A stretch of DNA of 64,000 nt. It comes from a virus. This document shows, piece by piece, positions 41,055 to 48,749 of the stretch (the first letter of the stretch is position 1; every line of letters starts with the position of its first letter). Where the stretch lies: the IMG/VR virus record IMGVR_UViG_3300042485_001041, positions 1 through 64,000 of that record, one strand, 5' to 3'. The notes under the pieces were generated by a model. That model ran no database searches and had not been told where the DNA came from. It was given only the letters and a program-made list of their open reading frames with translations. The translations under genes and the position numbers were made by a program.

Positions 41055-42980
41055 TTAGTTTCGAACGAGTCTGCGAGTGATCGCGTACTTCACGATCTTT
41101 CGAGCCATTCCAATTAGATCGAGTGGATTATTAATAACCGCACCGATCTCGCAACGATGTGAAGTTTCACTATCGAGAACGATCTGTTCGTTTGAATTGG
41201 GAATGTATGCGAACGCCGTTAACACGCCAGCACGAGCCATTCGATCGATCGCATCGTGAGTTTGCTTTAAGTCACCGCCCCATTCTCCGTCAGTAATGGC
41301 GAAGAAAATACGAACTGGTTTATCAGTTTCGGCAAGTAACTTAGTCGCGTACTTAACGGCTTGATCTGGCTCAGTACCGCCACCAGCACCAGCATCTCGA
41401 ATCACGCCAGTTGCTTTATCTTTTGCGCGATACAGCAGGTTAGTATCACTATTGAAAGTGATAACAGTTGTATTCGCATTGATCTTGTCGAGTGCGCGTT
41501 TAATTGCGTACATCGCCTTGTATGCCTTCTCTGCCTTATGACCAGACATCGAACCAGAGTTATCGAGAATGACTACGCATTCGATCTCGCAAGCATCTTC
41601 GATACCTTCATTCCATGAATCGAAAACAGTTTCGATGTCCTCTCCACGCAAGTAACGCCCTGCGTGTAAGCGACCACTCGACTCGTAAGTTTCCCAAGCA
41701 GGGTCATACGATGATTTCAACCGCAACAGTTCACGAGCGAATGTTGCTGATGCTTCAACAGTTTTAGAATCAGGGCGAAGCGAATTAAATCGCTCTAACT
41801 CTGGCTCTTTAGCGTTATTGGTAGCAAGAGAAGGTAAGCCACCAATCTGGCGCATGATGTCGCGGATTTCATCTGCGATCTCGGCACTAGTAAGAATGTC
41901 ATTCAGAGTTGATTGAAGTAACTCTGCTAGTTCGTTACCGACTCCGTCAGAACTTTCATCGTTGATTTCATCGTCACCATAATCTTCGAACTCGACTTGA
42001 TCGATGTCTAATTCGATAGTTGGTTTTGATTTCATCTTCTCTGCGAGTTCGGCATCGTCTGCCTGATCTAATTTAGAAGCACGATCTGAATCGCGCTTCT
42101 GTTGTTTAGGTGGTTGAGGGCGTGAAGCCATAGAGGACTCGATACCTTCGTGTGGGCGATTGCCATGACCGAATGGGTCATTGAGAATGACATTGAAATC
42201 GCCTTCTTTGCCCTCTCCAGCAGGTTTAACTTTGATCTGGGTGCTTCCACCTTCACCAGAGCCGTCACCGCTTCCAGAGCCGTCACCTTTGGGCAACAGC
42301 GTATGGAATCGCGCTATTAATTCTTTCCCTTTTTCAGTATCAGTAGGGAATACAAGTAAGCGATAAGCATCGACTATCTCGCATATTTCAGCGATATTTT
42401 CTTGCTCTGGATACGCATTACGAGAGTTCGCTCTAATTTGAACAGGTAAGTATCTGCGACCACGAAGTAGCGGATACGAATTAACGAAGGCATCTGGCTT
42501 CTCTACGAAGTGAATCAGAATCGTAGAAGTAAACCAATCAACAGTTGAGGGATAGCGAGTAGTAAATAAAGTTTCTATTCGCTGATCTTCAAGTGCGTTA
42601 TATGCCGAGAAGTAATTGTTATCTCTAACGAACTCGAAGATGTCTGAACCTTCTCGTGCTGTATAGAGAATGTGACTGATCTCGTGAAGATCAAGCCCTT
42701 TAAGTCCAGCGATTGATTTAGCATCATTTAGATCGCCAATTAATCGTGAATTAAAAGTTACTTCACTAGCACCAGAGTAAGCAGGTGAGTTCATCGATGA
42801 ATGCTCGACCTTTACAGTCACCTTGCGGAAAGTGAATGCTGAGTTCACTCGACCGAATAAGTGACAGAAGCGTTCGATCTTCTGGCGATGTAGTTCTGCT
42901 TCATCGCGCTGGCGCATTAGCGCACCAGCATCTAGCCCTTGTAGAAGTTCATCTACTTGGTCATGTATTGAACCGCGCAT
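41055..42980 (-). CDS. VWA-domain protein with zincin-like HExxH (CobT-like)
   Basis: 641 residues. An N-terminal segment contains HEISH near 102, a zincin-type motif. A Gly/Ser-rich acidic linker (residues ~235-360) follows, then a VWA domain with MIDAS DNSGSMSG near 472, T in GGGTEPDQ and ITDGEWGG. Paired with the MoxR-type ATPase upstream, as in CobS/CobT and RavA/ViaA systems. The pair probably remodels a protein complex or inserts metal; the target is unknown. Confidence 0.75.
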   Translation of the reverse strand: MRGSIHDQVDELLQGLDAGALMRQRDEAELHRQKIERFCHLFGRVNSAFTFRKVTVKVEHSSMNSPAYSGASEVTFNSRLIGDLNDAKSIAGLKGLDLHEISHILYTAREGSDIFEFVRDNNYFSAYNALEDQRIETLFTTRYPSTVDWFTSTILIHFVEKPDAFVNSYPLLRGRRYLPVQIRANSRNAYPEQENIAEICEIVDAYRLLVFPTDTEKGKELIARFHTLLPKGDGSGSGDGSGEGGSTQIKVKPAGEGKEGDFNVILNDPFGHGNRPHEGIESSMASRPQPPKQQKRDSDRASKLDQADDAELAEKMKSKPTIELDIDQVEFEDYGDDEINDESSDGVGNELAELLQSTLNDILTSAEIADEIRDIMRQIGGLPSLATNNAKEPELERFNSLRPDSKTVEASATFARELLRLKSSYDPAWETYESSGRLHAGRYLRGEDIETVFDSWNEGIEDACEIECVVILDNSGSMSGHKAEKAYKAMYAIKRALDKINANTTVITFNSDTNLLYRAKDKATGVIRDAGAGGGTEPDQAVKYATKLLAETDKPVRIFFAITDGEWGGDLKQTHDAIDRMARAGVLTAFAYIPNSNEQIVLDSETSHRCEIGAVINNPLDLIGMARKIVKYAITRRLVRN

Positions 42981-42990
42981 GGAGTCCTCT

Positions 42991-43860
42991 CTAAGCGTTC
43001 GCGTACTCGGTTGTAATGGACTCTACGGCTATGCCCAAGTCCTCTTTGATGTTGTAACCAGCACCTTCTAAGAGCATCTTTACAGCAGGTCGCTCTTCTT
43101 CGGTGAAGTTATTAGTAAAGATTTCGCACGCTAGATCGTATGACAATTCTTTCGAAATCTTCTCGAAAGTTTTTAGAATGCGAGATGTAATTGGAGTTTC
43201 GAAGATCGTTGCGTTATTGGAGTGTGAACCACTAGAAGATGTAGAGCGCATTCCGTAAGCAAGATCAAGCAGAGCAGGTGAAGCGATGTATTGACTTTCA
43301 ACAGCGCGATCGAAATCGTAATGAAGTTTGATCTCGAAGCGATCTGCTAATTGCTCTGGTAGTGGTTGAGAGCCACGATAGTTTGGATTGAAGTCAGCGA
43401 TGATTAATAGATCAGGGTGCGCCTTAATAACTTCGCCCTTGTGTCCTAGAAGCGTAATAACACGCGAGAAGTCCAGAAGTGGAAGTACGAAGTGTTTAGC
43501 GTTCTTGGCTAACTTATCGATCTCACCAAGATTGAGAATGCCACCATGACGAACTAAGTTTACGATCTGCGAATCGACCCACTCTAGTTTTCCATTTTCA
43601 TCTGGCACATAAGAGCCTTGAAGTTCCGAAGCACTTAATGAATCGTTCGAAGGCACATTGTAATAAGGCAAGCCACGAAGCGAAGCGATGTATTGAGCGA
43701 ATGAAGATTTACCAGTACCAGAATGTCCGAAGTTAAGGATATTCATTTTGTTTTTGATTGCGTAATCTGCGATTGCGATTTCAGATACGCCAGCGAATGA
43801 TCGTGGCACATAATGCGCCATTGAATCGAGCGAAGGTATAAATTGGTTGATCGTTGACAT
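42991..43860 (-). CDS. MoxR/CobS-type AAA+ ATPase
   Basis: 289 residues. Walker A GHSGTGKSS at 45-53, ELQGSYVPDENGKLEW (MoxR loop), Walker B GILNLGEIDKL near 115, sensor 1 IIADFNPNYRG and LPEQLADRFEI. Acts with the downstream VWA protein (11-base gap). Such pairs are recurrent in large phages. Confidence 0.82.
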   Translation of the reverse strand: MSTINQFIPSLDSMAHYVPRSFAGVSEIAIADYAIKNKMNILNFGHSGTGKSSFAQYIASLRGLPYYNVPSNDSLSASELQGSYVPDENGKLEWVDSQIVNLVRHGGILNLGEIDKLAKNAKHFVLPLLDFSRVITLLGHKGEVIKAHPDLLIIADFNPNYRGSQPLPEQLADRFEIKLHYDFDRAVESQYIASPALLDLAYGMRSTSSSGSHSNNATIFETPITSRILKTFEKISKELSYDLACEIFTNNFTEEERPAVKMLLEGAGYNIKEDLGIAVESITTEYANA

Positions 43861-43861
43861 G

Positions 43862-44071
43862 TTATTCCGTTTCTCTAGGTGATTGGTTTGGTTTTATTTT
43901 CTTACTTATTAAGTTGTAGTTACGAATGGATAGTGAGTAGCAAGTAACTCGGCATGGAATGGGTTGGGCTTCGCGGTCACTACGGCTAAAGATCAGCGGT
44001 AGCGAAAGGATTGTCGCGCCATGTGATGTCTGGATACAGGTGGTCACTATCCATTCGTAATTCTTATTCAT
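43862..44071 (-). CDS. Possible 69-residue protein overlapping an inverted repeat
   Basis: A frame from ATG 44071 (8-base overlap with the previous gene) to TAA just before the ATPase ATG. It reads YEWIVTTCIQTSHGATILSL and ends NQSPRETE. The fit between neighbours argues for translation, but nearly all of it lies in a 145-nt inverted-repeat segment (43918-44062), so coding status is uncertain. Confidence 0.35.
   Translation of the reverse strand: MNKNYEWIVTTCIQTSHGATILSLPLIFSRSDREAQPIPCRVTCYSLSIRNYNLISKKIKPNQSPRETE
43918..44062. repeat. 145-nt segment closed by a 17-bp perfect inverted repeat
   Basis: TTACGAATGGATAGTGA (43920-43936) is the exact reverse complement of 44044-44060, and G-T plus A-T pairs extend it. 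Internally, on the reverse strand CTAC-c-GCT...AGC-c-GTAG forms a hairpin, and CATGG/CCATG could pair outside it. Similar in size to the element at 37992-38134, but with different arm sequences. Could be RNA structure, or a mobile or regulatory element. Confidence 0.5.
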
Positions 44072-44336
44072 AGTCAGTTGTAACAGCATCTACATTCTTA
44101 GCGATTATTTTAGAAGCCAGATATACATCTTCTAACTCACTCGCTAATTCTTGGAATTGATTAAAGATCGCGCACTCTTCATCGATCGCTGGACATAACT
44201 TGTCCATGATTGATTGAAGAAGTTCGGTCACCTTCTCTGGTGCTGGTTCATCTCGATCTAACGCGTTCTCTAACGCCATTCCAAGAATGGTGCTGGCGAG
44301 TCCGAGTTCATCGAGTGTGAAAGTAATCTTTGCCAT
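44064..44336 (-). CDS. Helical acidic hypothetical protein
   Basis: 90 residues, acidic and helical (ASTILGMALENALDRDEPAP; FQELASELEDVYLASKII). Unknown. Confidence 0.55.
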   Translation of the reverse strand: MAKITFTLDELGLASTILGMALENALDRDEPAPEKVTELLQSIMDKLCPAIDEECAIFNQFQELASELEDVYLASKIIAKNVDAVTTDYE

Positions 44337-44350
44337 TTATTTATTTCCCC

Positions 44351-45037
44351 TTACTGATAATGAGAAGCGCACCACTTGCCCATGCCAGCCACTACGGACT
44401 TTTGAAGGGTTAAGGTGCGGTGACAATGAACGCAAGTGCCAGTAGCGATACCGAATGCGGAAGCATCAGTAAGTGATAGTCGATCAGTTGCTTTAAGAGT
44501 TGCCAACACTTTTGAATTAAGAGTCCAAGATTTATTTATTGGGTCATACTCTAAAGCGAAGAGTCGATCACTATTTCGAAGTTTGCGTACTGAGTAATAA
44601 GTTTCATTAACTCGATACGCACCGACAGTCGCTTCGATGATTACTTCTAACTTTGGAAGCATAACTAAATAAGTGATAAGCACTTTCGCTTGATCGCGTG
44701 TTAGTTGGTGATACGAGTCAACCGAATAGTGAGTAGTGATCTCAGTAAGTTTCTCTTGCGCCTTCTGGCGAGTTTGAAGTAAGAGATCGATGTATCCAGA
44801 CTGCTTCTCACTAATTCGATCTTCAACCTTCTTAGGACAAGCAAGTAATTGCTCGATGATGCGAGAGGCGTGCTTCTTGTTTACCTGCTCGGCGTTAGCG
44901 ATCTCGAACTCATGTATGCGTTCATCTAACAGGCGTTGAATAAATCGTGCCTGTGCTGGTGAGCAGTATTTAACAGCGAACTCGCCGTACTGATTGCTGG
45001 CAGGTGCGCCAGCAGGTTTGCCTTTAGTAATTGACAC
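44351..45037 (-). CDS. Hypothetical protein with C-terminal zinc finger (DUF6011-like)
   Basis: 228 residues. Helical N-terminal two thirds (SPAQARFIQRLLDERIHEFE; SEKQSGYIDLLLQTRQKA), then a C-terminal GTCVHCHRTLTLQKSVVAGM ending GKWCASHY, which fits the small Cys/His finger often found in actinophage proteins. The repeated SPAQARFI / SEKQSGYI phrases look like a duplicated helical unit. Nucleic-acid binding is possible. Confidence 0.6.
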   Translation of the reverse strand: MSITKGKPAGAPASNQYGEFAVKYCSPAQARFIQRLLDERIHEFEIANAEQVNKKHASRIIEQLLACPKKVEDRISEKQSGYIDLLLQTRQKAQEKLTEITTHYSVDSYHQLTRDQAKVLITYLVMLPKLEVIIEATVGAYRVNETYYSVRKLRNSDRLFALEYDPINKSWTLNSKVLATLKATDRLSLTDASAFGIATGTCVHCHRTLTLQKSVVAGMGKWCASHYQ

Positions 45038-45039
45038 TT

Positions 45040-45324
45040 CTATTCCCCCTCTTCTGAGTTACACCAAGCATCTAGCCGTAGTGACTCGATAATTTGACTA
45101 GCGATCATGTCCGTTCTACCTTCACGAGTTTTTACCTTCTCTGGTAGATCAATTAAGCGATCGTAATCGCCTTCATTAATAGCGTTGATTGAAGCGATAG
45201 CAACTGGAAGCATGATTAGTGGTACTGGTGGATAGCAATTTGATGTTAAGTGAATTGTTAATTGCTGTTCGATTGAATTAACGAACTCGCCAGAAGCAAG
45301 TTCGATTGCGTGAATAGAACCCAT
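45040..45324 (-). CDS. Hypothetical protein
   Basis: 94 residues, starting MGSIHAIELASGEFVNSIEQ with a Pro-rich middle (NCYPPVPLIMLPVAIASI). Unknown; tightly packed with neighbours. Confidence 0.5.
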   Translation of the reverse strand: MGSIHAIELASGEFVNSIEQQLTIHLTSNCYPPVPLIMLPVAIASINAINEGDYDRLIDLPEKVKTREGRTDMIASQIIESLRLDAWCNSEEGE

Positions 45325-45411
45325 TTAGTTATTCCCCTCTAGTGATTGAAAAGTTAATGCGATTGCTGTACCGATTATTGAAGCGATGATTGCGAGTAAA
45401 AAGATAGTCAT
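45325..45411 (-). CDS. 28-residue hydrophobic microprotein
   Basis: ATG at 45411 shares a base with the upstream stop (TAATG), and TAA at 45325-45327 abuts the next ATG. It is almost entirely one membrane segment (FLLAIIASIIGTAIALTF). A small membrane regulator is possible. Confidence 0.45.
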   Translation of the reverse strand: MTIFLLAIIASIIGTAIALTFQSLEGNN

Positions 45412-45704
45412 TAGATCGCTCTCCTTACATAACCTTGATGCTTCGAAGTTGTAGTTGAGTATTTGACATTCGGAATAGTCCAACCGAACTTTCCATGCCA
45501 TGCGATTGGAGTGCCATACGAATACACGATGTAATCGGGGAACTCAGTTGCCAGTTGAAGTGCCAAGTGACTATCTAAGCGACCAGTAGAAGGCGAGAAC
45601 TCTTCACAATTAGGTGAGATCACATAACCAGAGAAGTTGTTACCTTGAAATGCCACGCGATTATGAATTAGTACGCCAGCCTTTTGGTTTGATGATTTAG
45701 TCAT
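45411..45704 (-). CDS. SYGTPIAWHG-domain protein (paralogue of 26168-26485)
   Basis: 97 residues. The last 40 residues read VYSYGTPIAWHG then YSTTTSKHQGYVRRAI, matching the forward-strand protein at 26168. The N-terminal half differs (VLIHNRVAFQGNNFSGYVIS). A conserved domain of unknown function present twice in one genome. Confidence 0.65.
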   Translation of the reverse strand: MTKSSNQKAGVLIHNRVAFQGNNFSGYVISPNCEEFSPSTGRLDSHLALQLATEFPDYIVYSYGTPIAWHGKFGWTIPNVKYSTTTSKHQGYVRRAI

Positions 45705-45868
45705 TAGTTATTCCCCTTTAGTTTTCCAGTAAAAGATAATTCGATGATGAATGCTCGGTTATATGCCAAGAAGTTTTCAAGATCGCCAATAGTTTCGAAA
45801 TCCTCTTTACGATTAAAAATCTCTTTGCGATTCCATTGATTAACGATGCGATAAGTTGCTGTAATCAT
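45704..45868 (-). CDS. 54-residue microprotein
   Basis: ATG 45868 to TAA 45704, sharing one base with each neighbour (TAATG twice). MITATYRIVNQWNRKEIFNR ... FIIELSFTGKLKGN suggests a short beta/alpha fold. Unknown. Confidence 0.5.
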   Translation of the reverse strand: MITATYRIVNQWNRKEIFNRKEDFETIGDLENFLAYNRAFIIELSFTGKLKGNN

Positions 45869-46035
45869 TATTTAGTACCTGCGATCTTCAAGTTCTTGAT
45901 TGCGTTGAAGTCGAAAGTTGAGTAATAACGAGTTCCGTCATTTAGTAGTAAGTCGATGCTCGAAGGTGTGATGCGACCACGAGCGATGATTTTGCCGTCT
46001 TTATCTATGAACACTTGATCGGTATTTTTCTTCAT
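45868..46035 (-). CDS. 55-residue microprotein
   Basis: ATG 46035 after AAAGGGAAACG, a ribosome site shared with the gene at 40967. MKKNTDQVFIDKDGKIIARG, then SIDLLLNDGTRYYSTFDF; looks like a small beta domain. Unknown. Confidence 0.5.
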   Translation of the reverse strand: MKKNTDQVFIDKDGKIIARGRITPSSIDLLLNDGTRYYSTFDFNAIKNLKIAGTK

Positions 46036-46088
46036 TTCGTTTCCCTTTGTTTTTACTGGTGAAATTGATTATCGATTTGATAACCACC

Positions 46089-46117
46089 ACATCGCACCGA
46101 TTTACTCGATGCGATGT
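46089..46117. terminator. Hairpin between two reverse-strand genes
   Basis: ACATCGCA (46089-46096) pairs with TGCGATGT (46110-46117), loop 13 nt. No T-run follows on either strand, so it may be a processing or pausing hairpin. Confidence 0.35.
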
Positions 46118-46125
46118 AGAAGCGA

Positions 46126-46470
46126 TCAGATAGTTAGAAGTCGAAGTGCTGAGTGAATTGATTTACCGAGTTGTAACGCACGCTGTTGCGCCTCTTCTGT
46201 CAGTTCAACTCGATTGCCGTCACGAACTGAATTGGGAAAGTAACCCTTGCCAGCGCACAGAAGAGAAGTCCAGAGAAGATCGAGTTCGCTCTGGGTAAGT
46301 GTGATCGTTGCGGTTGGTTCATCGGTAGCAATAGCCGACCAGCACCATGAGCAGAAGCCGTCACGAGTTGCGATTACATCAGTTCTAGTTGCTTGAAGAT
46401 GATTAATACAATGAAGGCTCTGGCACTTTTGAATTGAAGGTGCTGTTGAAGTAATTTCGCCTAGTTTCAT
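46126..46470 (-). CDS. Zinc-finger-containing hypothetical protein
   Basis: 114 residues from ATG 46470 (GGAAAG upstream; an in-frame ATG at 46506 also exists). CQSLHC near 17 and CSWCW near 41 may bind zinc. The rest is helical. It is the first gene of the reverse-strand transcript; its promoter should lie in the gene-free segment upstream. Confidence 0.5.
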   Translation of the reverse strand: MKLGEITSTAPSIQKCQSLHCINHLQATRTDVIATRDGFCSWCWSAIATDEPTATITLTQSELDLLWTSLLCAGKGYFPNSVRDGNRVELTEEAQQRALQLGKSIHSALRLLTI

Positions 46471-46498
46471 TTTCTTTCCATTCCAGTAATGATTAATT

Positions 46499-46570
46499 GA
46501 ATACATCGAGTTATGTATTCACCCCACTAGTAACCAGAGATAGATCGCTGTCTATTTACCAGTTACTAGT
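46499..46570. promoter_or_regulatory. Two adjacent hairpins at the head of the reverse operon
   Basis: GAATACAT/ATGTATTC (46499-46520, 6-nt loop) is followed by ACTAGTAAC (46526-46534) pairing with GTTACTAGT (46562-46570), with a nested ATAGA/TCTAT. The second reuses AGTAAC/GTTACT half-sites. Candidate operator or leader structure. Confidence 0.45.
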
Positions 46571-46774
46571 AGAGAAAACACATAAGCAGATAATTACTAA
46601 TTGAGTTGCCCAGTTCGTTCACTATGCTTCATGCGGATTGGTTACCGATTGCGCTGTTATTAACAGATAGTCCATGTGAACTGGATTCAATCTCCATAAT
46701 TATTTTCCCTAAGCCATATCTGCTATTCACAATTAATTTCTTAATCGTTGGAGTTGTTTACATTTAATGAAGTT

Positions 46775-46895
46775 AATCGCTCGTTATTAGTAGTAATCGC
46801 TAGTTAATAAATAGTGGATTCTATTTATTCATTCATCGCGTAGTAATAAGTTTTCGCAATTAGATTTTCATCTCTTGAATTATTCGCTCGTTATT
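46775..46895. repeat. Iteron-like repeats AWTCGCTMGTTAWT
   Basis: Three 14-base copies: AATCGCTCGTTATT (46775-46788), AATCGCTAGTTAAT (46795-46808) and ATTCGCTCGTTATT (46882-46895), in the same orientation within AT-rich DNA. Spacing between the first two is 20 bases start to start. Resembles initiator-binding iterons, but no experimental or family evidence. Confidence 0.4.
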
Positions 46896-47032
46896 CGTAA
46901 TCGCATTCACTAATAGCATCTAGTAGATAGATCGCTTTCGCCTTAGTTAGTTATTAATCGAGTTCATTGGTACAGAACACAATTAAAAGAATGCGATTCG
47001 TAATCGCAGATTTTCTTAGCCTCTATTTAATT

Positions 47033-47118
47033 AAGTTATTTAGTAACGATCGCCAGTTGAGTACCGCGCCTTAGCGTTGTTAGTTCGGGTCAGTTCACCG
47101 ACCATTACTAAATAACTT
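47033..47118. repeat. 86-nt segment closed by a 14-bp inverted repeat
   Basis: AAGTTATTTAGTAA (47033-47046) is the exact reverse complement of TTACTAAATAACTT (47105-47118). Inside, TCGG/CCGA and CGC/GCG can form small hairpins. No tRNA features. Could be an RNA or origin-associated structure. Confidence 0.45.
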
Positions 47119-47626
47119 TGAGCATTTTTCACTTCTGATTAATAAACCGATCAGTTGCCCCTAGAGGATTCTGAAAAGATCGATCGTTGGTCGCGTGCGC
47201 TATGGGAGAAATGTACCACTCAGCCCGATCAGTTGATAACAGGCTCGATCTATTTACTCCGCGTTGCCGATCTAATTGTTAAGCCGAATGAGCGTGCGTG
47301 GGATTGAGCGTAAATACACCTGAGAGGGCGTAGAAGGGGTCTAAGAGCCGAGTACCCCCAGTTTGAAGGTAATCACCCCAGAGCAGGTGAGATCGTGGCT
47401 CATAGGGCGCGTGTGGAGAGGGGTGTTTATGCGTTAATGTCCGAATTGCCCGATATATGTAAGTCCACGCCGACAATGTGAAAGTTAGATAGTTAGATGC
47501 GCCGATGCGCCAGAGCCAGATGAAATTGCGCCGATGTATTTTTTTTCTCAGTATTAACAATTTAATCACTAAGAGAGAGTAGAGAAGATAAGAAGAAAAC
47601 AATTAAGAGGGAGATGTAATTAATTA

Positions 47627-47764
47627 ATGATTAGTAGAAAAGATTATCCATTAGTTGATCGAGTTGATTCAAACAGCAGATTTAATTTATTGATGTGGTT
47701 AGCGAAGTACCAGATGAATAACCCCGATGTAGTAGAGATAGAGATTGATTCACATAACTATTAA
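47627..47764 (+). CDS. Possible 45-residue protein
   Basis: ATG 47627, 13 bases after AGAGGGAG, to TAA 47762-47764. It reads MISRKDYPLVDRVDSNSRFN then LLMWLAKYQMNNPDVVEIEI, which is protein-like. First forward-strand frame after the divergent region. Spacing to the ribosome site is long, so uncertain. Confidence 0.4.
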   Translation: MISRKDYPLVDRVDSNSRFNLLMWLAKYQMNNPDVVEIEIDSHNY

Positions 47765-48065
47765 TAAATAATAATAAATAATAAATGATCGATGTGATGA
47801 TGTGATCGATGTGAACTCGAATAGCAGGTGGTTAGTACCTGATAACAACTGGGTGGCACACCTGACAGTCTGGTGTTACGCGCACAGCCACGCCACTTGC
47901 CAGAGCAGTAGCCGAAGATCGTGTCACCAAGATTGTCACCAAGTTAGTTAATCAATAACTATTTACGCTCATGTTAACTAGTTCGCACCTGACTAGTAAT
48001 CAGGAGTAATTGTTAACACCGACCCCCACCCCCTACCCCACCCACCCTTAATCGCACGCACGCAA
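47765..48065. other. 301-nt segment with repeats and a C-rich tract
   Basis: No convincing gene. Contains an AAT-type microsatellite (to ~47786), two GATCGATGTGA copies (47787, 47804), hairpin CAGGT/ACCTG (47825-47841), two TGTCACCAAG copies (47922, 47934) and the C-rich tract at 48023-48047. Likely a promoter/regulatory segment for the forward cluster. Confidence 0.4.
48023..48047 (-). other. G-quadruplex-prone tract
   Basis: The reverse strand reads GGGTGGGTGGGGTAGGGGG... with five G-runs of 3-5 separated by 1-2 bases. This fits the G3+N1-7 quadruplex rule. It lies 19 bases before the first start of the forward cluster. Confidence 0.6.
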
Positions 48066-48749
48066 GTGCCGAGCCAGGTGTCAGACACGGTTGACGACTT
48101 TTACGCTGAGGCAGTGCGGATTTTAAGCCATAATCGCCATATGCCCGCTCACAGCGTCTGCCGCACCTGCGGAAAGAAGATTAAGCAAGAAGGCTCCACT
48201 TGGAGTTCTCATTTGGGCGATAAGTGCTGGGGCAAGGGCACCCACAACCCCGTTCACACCGTTATCTCAGAAGGCTTAAAATCGGCCCCAGTATCAGTTC
48301 CTAGTCGTTTGCTTAATGAAACCTTGTTTCGTGGGTTGCCAGGTACTAAGTTGGAGACTCCACTTGGAATGCACTGGTCATCTGTATCGGGGCTTGACCA
48401 CGTTTCTGGTTATTCGGGAGGAATAGGTAGTGGCGCTAGTCTATTTTCTGGCGGAGAAGGTAAAAAGGGCGAGAAGTCAACTATCATTCACGCTAAGGTA
48501 AACAACCGAGCAATCATCAACCCTCGCTCATCAGAGGGTAAGAAGATGGCTGGTCGTCATCAAATTTGGGGCGGAGGAGCCCCTGAGTACGAAGAGACGG
48601 TTCGCCCTGGTGCAAACGTTGAAGTAACTAAGTTAACTCGTGTACGTAACGTTACCGATGCCTCTCATGACGAATCTGGTAAGTACACTCCAGCGGTAAC
48701 AAAGCAACGAGAGATCCGTTACAAGAAACCAAGACAGGTACAAGCATAA
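48066..48749 (+). CDS. ADP-ribosyltransferase-like protein with N-terminal zinc motif
   Basis: 227 residues from GTG 48066 (start uncertain; GTG 48078 and ATG 48141 are alternatives). An N-terminal zinc motif (CRTCGKKI ... CWGKGTH) is followed by an ART-like domain: LFRGLPG (Arg), GMHWSSVSG (Ser), and E-rich YEETVRPGANVEV. The two neighbours (48749, 49602) carry the same layout, so these are tandem paralogues. NAD-dependent ADP-ribosylation is the predicted activity. Confidence 0.55.
   Translation: MPSQVSDTVDDFYAEAVRILSHNRHMPAHSVCRTCGKKIKQEGSTWSSHLGDKCWGKGTHNPVHTVISEGLKSAPVSVPSRLLNETLFRGLPGTKLETPLGMHWSSVSGLDHVSGYSGGIGSGASLFSGGEGKKGEKSTIIHAKVNNRAIINPRSSEGKKMAGRHQIWGGGAPEYEETVRPGANVEVTKLTRVRNVTDASHDESGKYTPAVTKQREIRYKKPRQVQA

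Larger units (their letters stand above)
46471..47626. other. 1.16-kb AT-rich divergent gene-free segment
   Basis: Lies between the reverse-strand block and the forward-strand genes. Only low-quality frames occur. It holds the hairpins at 46499-46520 and 46526-46570, three iteron-like repeats (46775-46895), AATAAATAG/CTATTTATT arms near 46808-46831, the inverted repeat at 47033-47118 and two CCGATCAGTTG repeats (47147, 47225). Likely promoters for both directions, and possibly the replication origin. Confidence 0.5.

Noticed and set aside
47178-47251. 74-nt segment with 7-bp ends AGATCGA/TCGATCT that looks tRNA-sized
   Set aside because: No T-loop (TTCRA) or D-arm consensus on either strand and no anticodon arm, so not called a tRNA.
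47279-47602. Reverse-strand open frame of 107 codons
   Set aside because: TTG start without a ribosome site, odd composition and no recognisable motif, in a region full of non-coding repeats. Treated as chance.
46501-48060. CRISPR array in the repeat-rich region
   Set aside because: Repeats are few, short and unequally spaced with no spacer pattern; no Cas1/Cas2.
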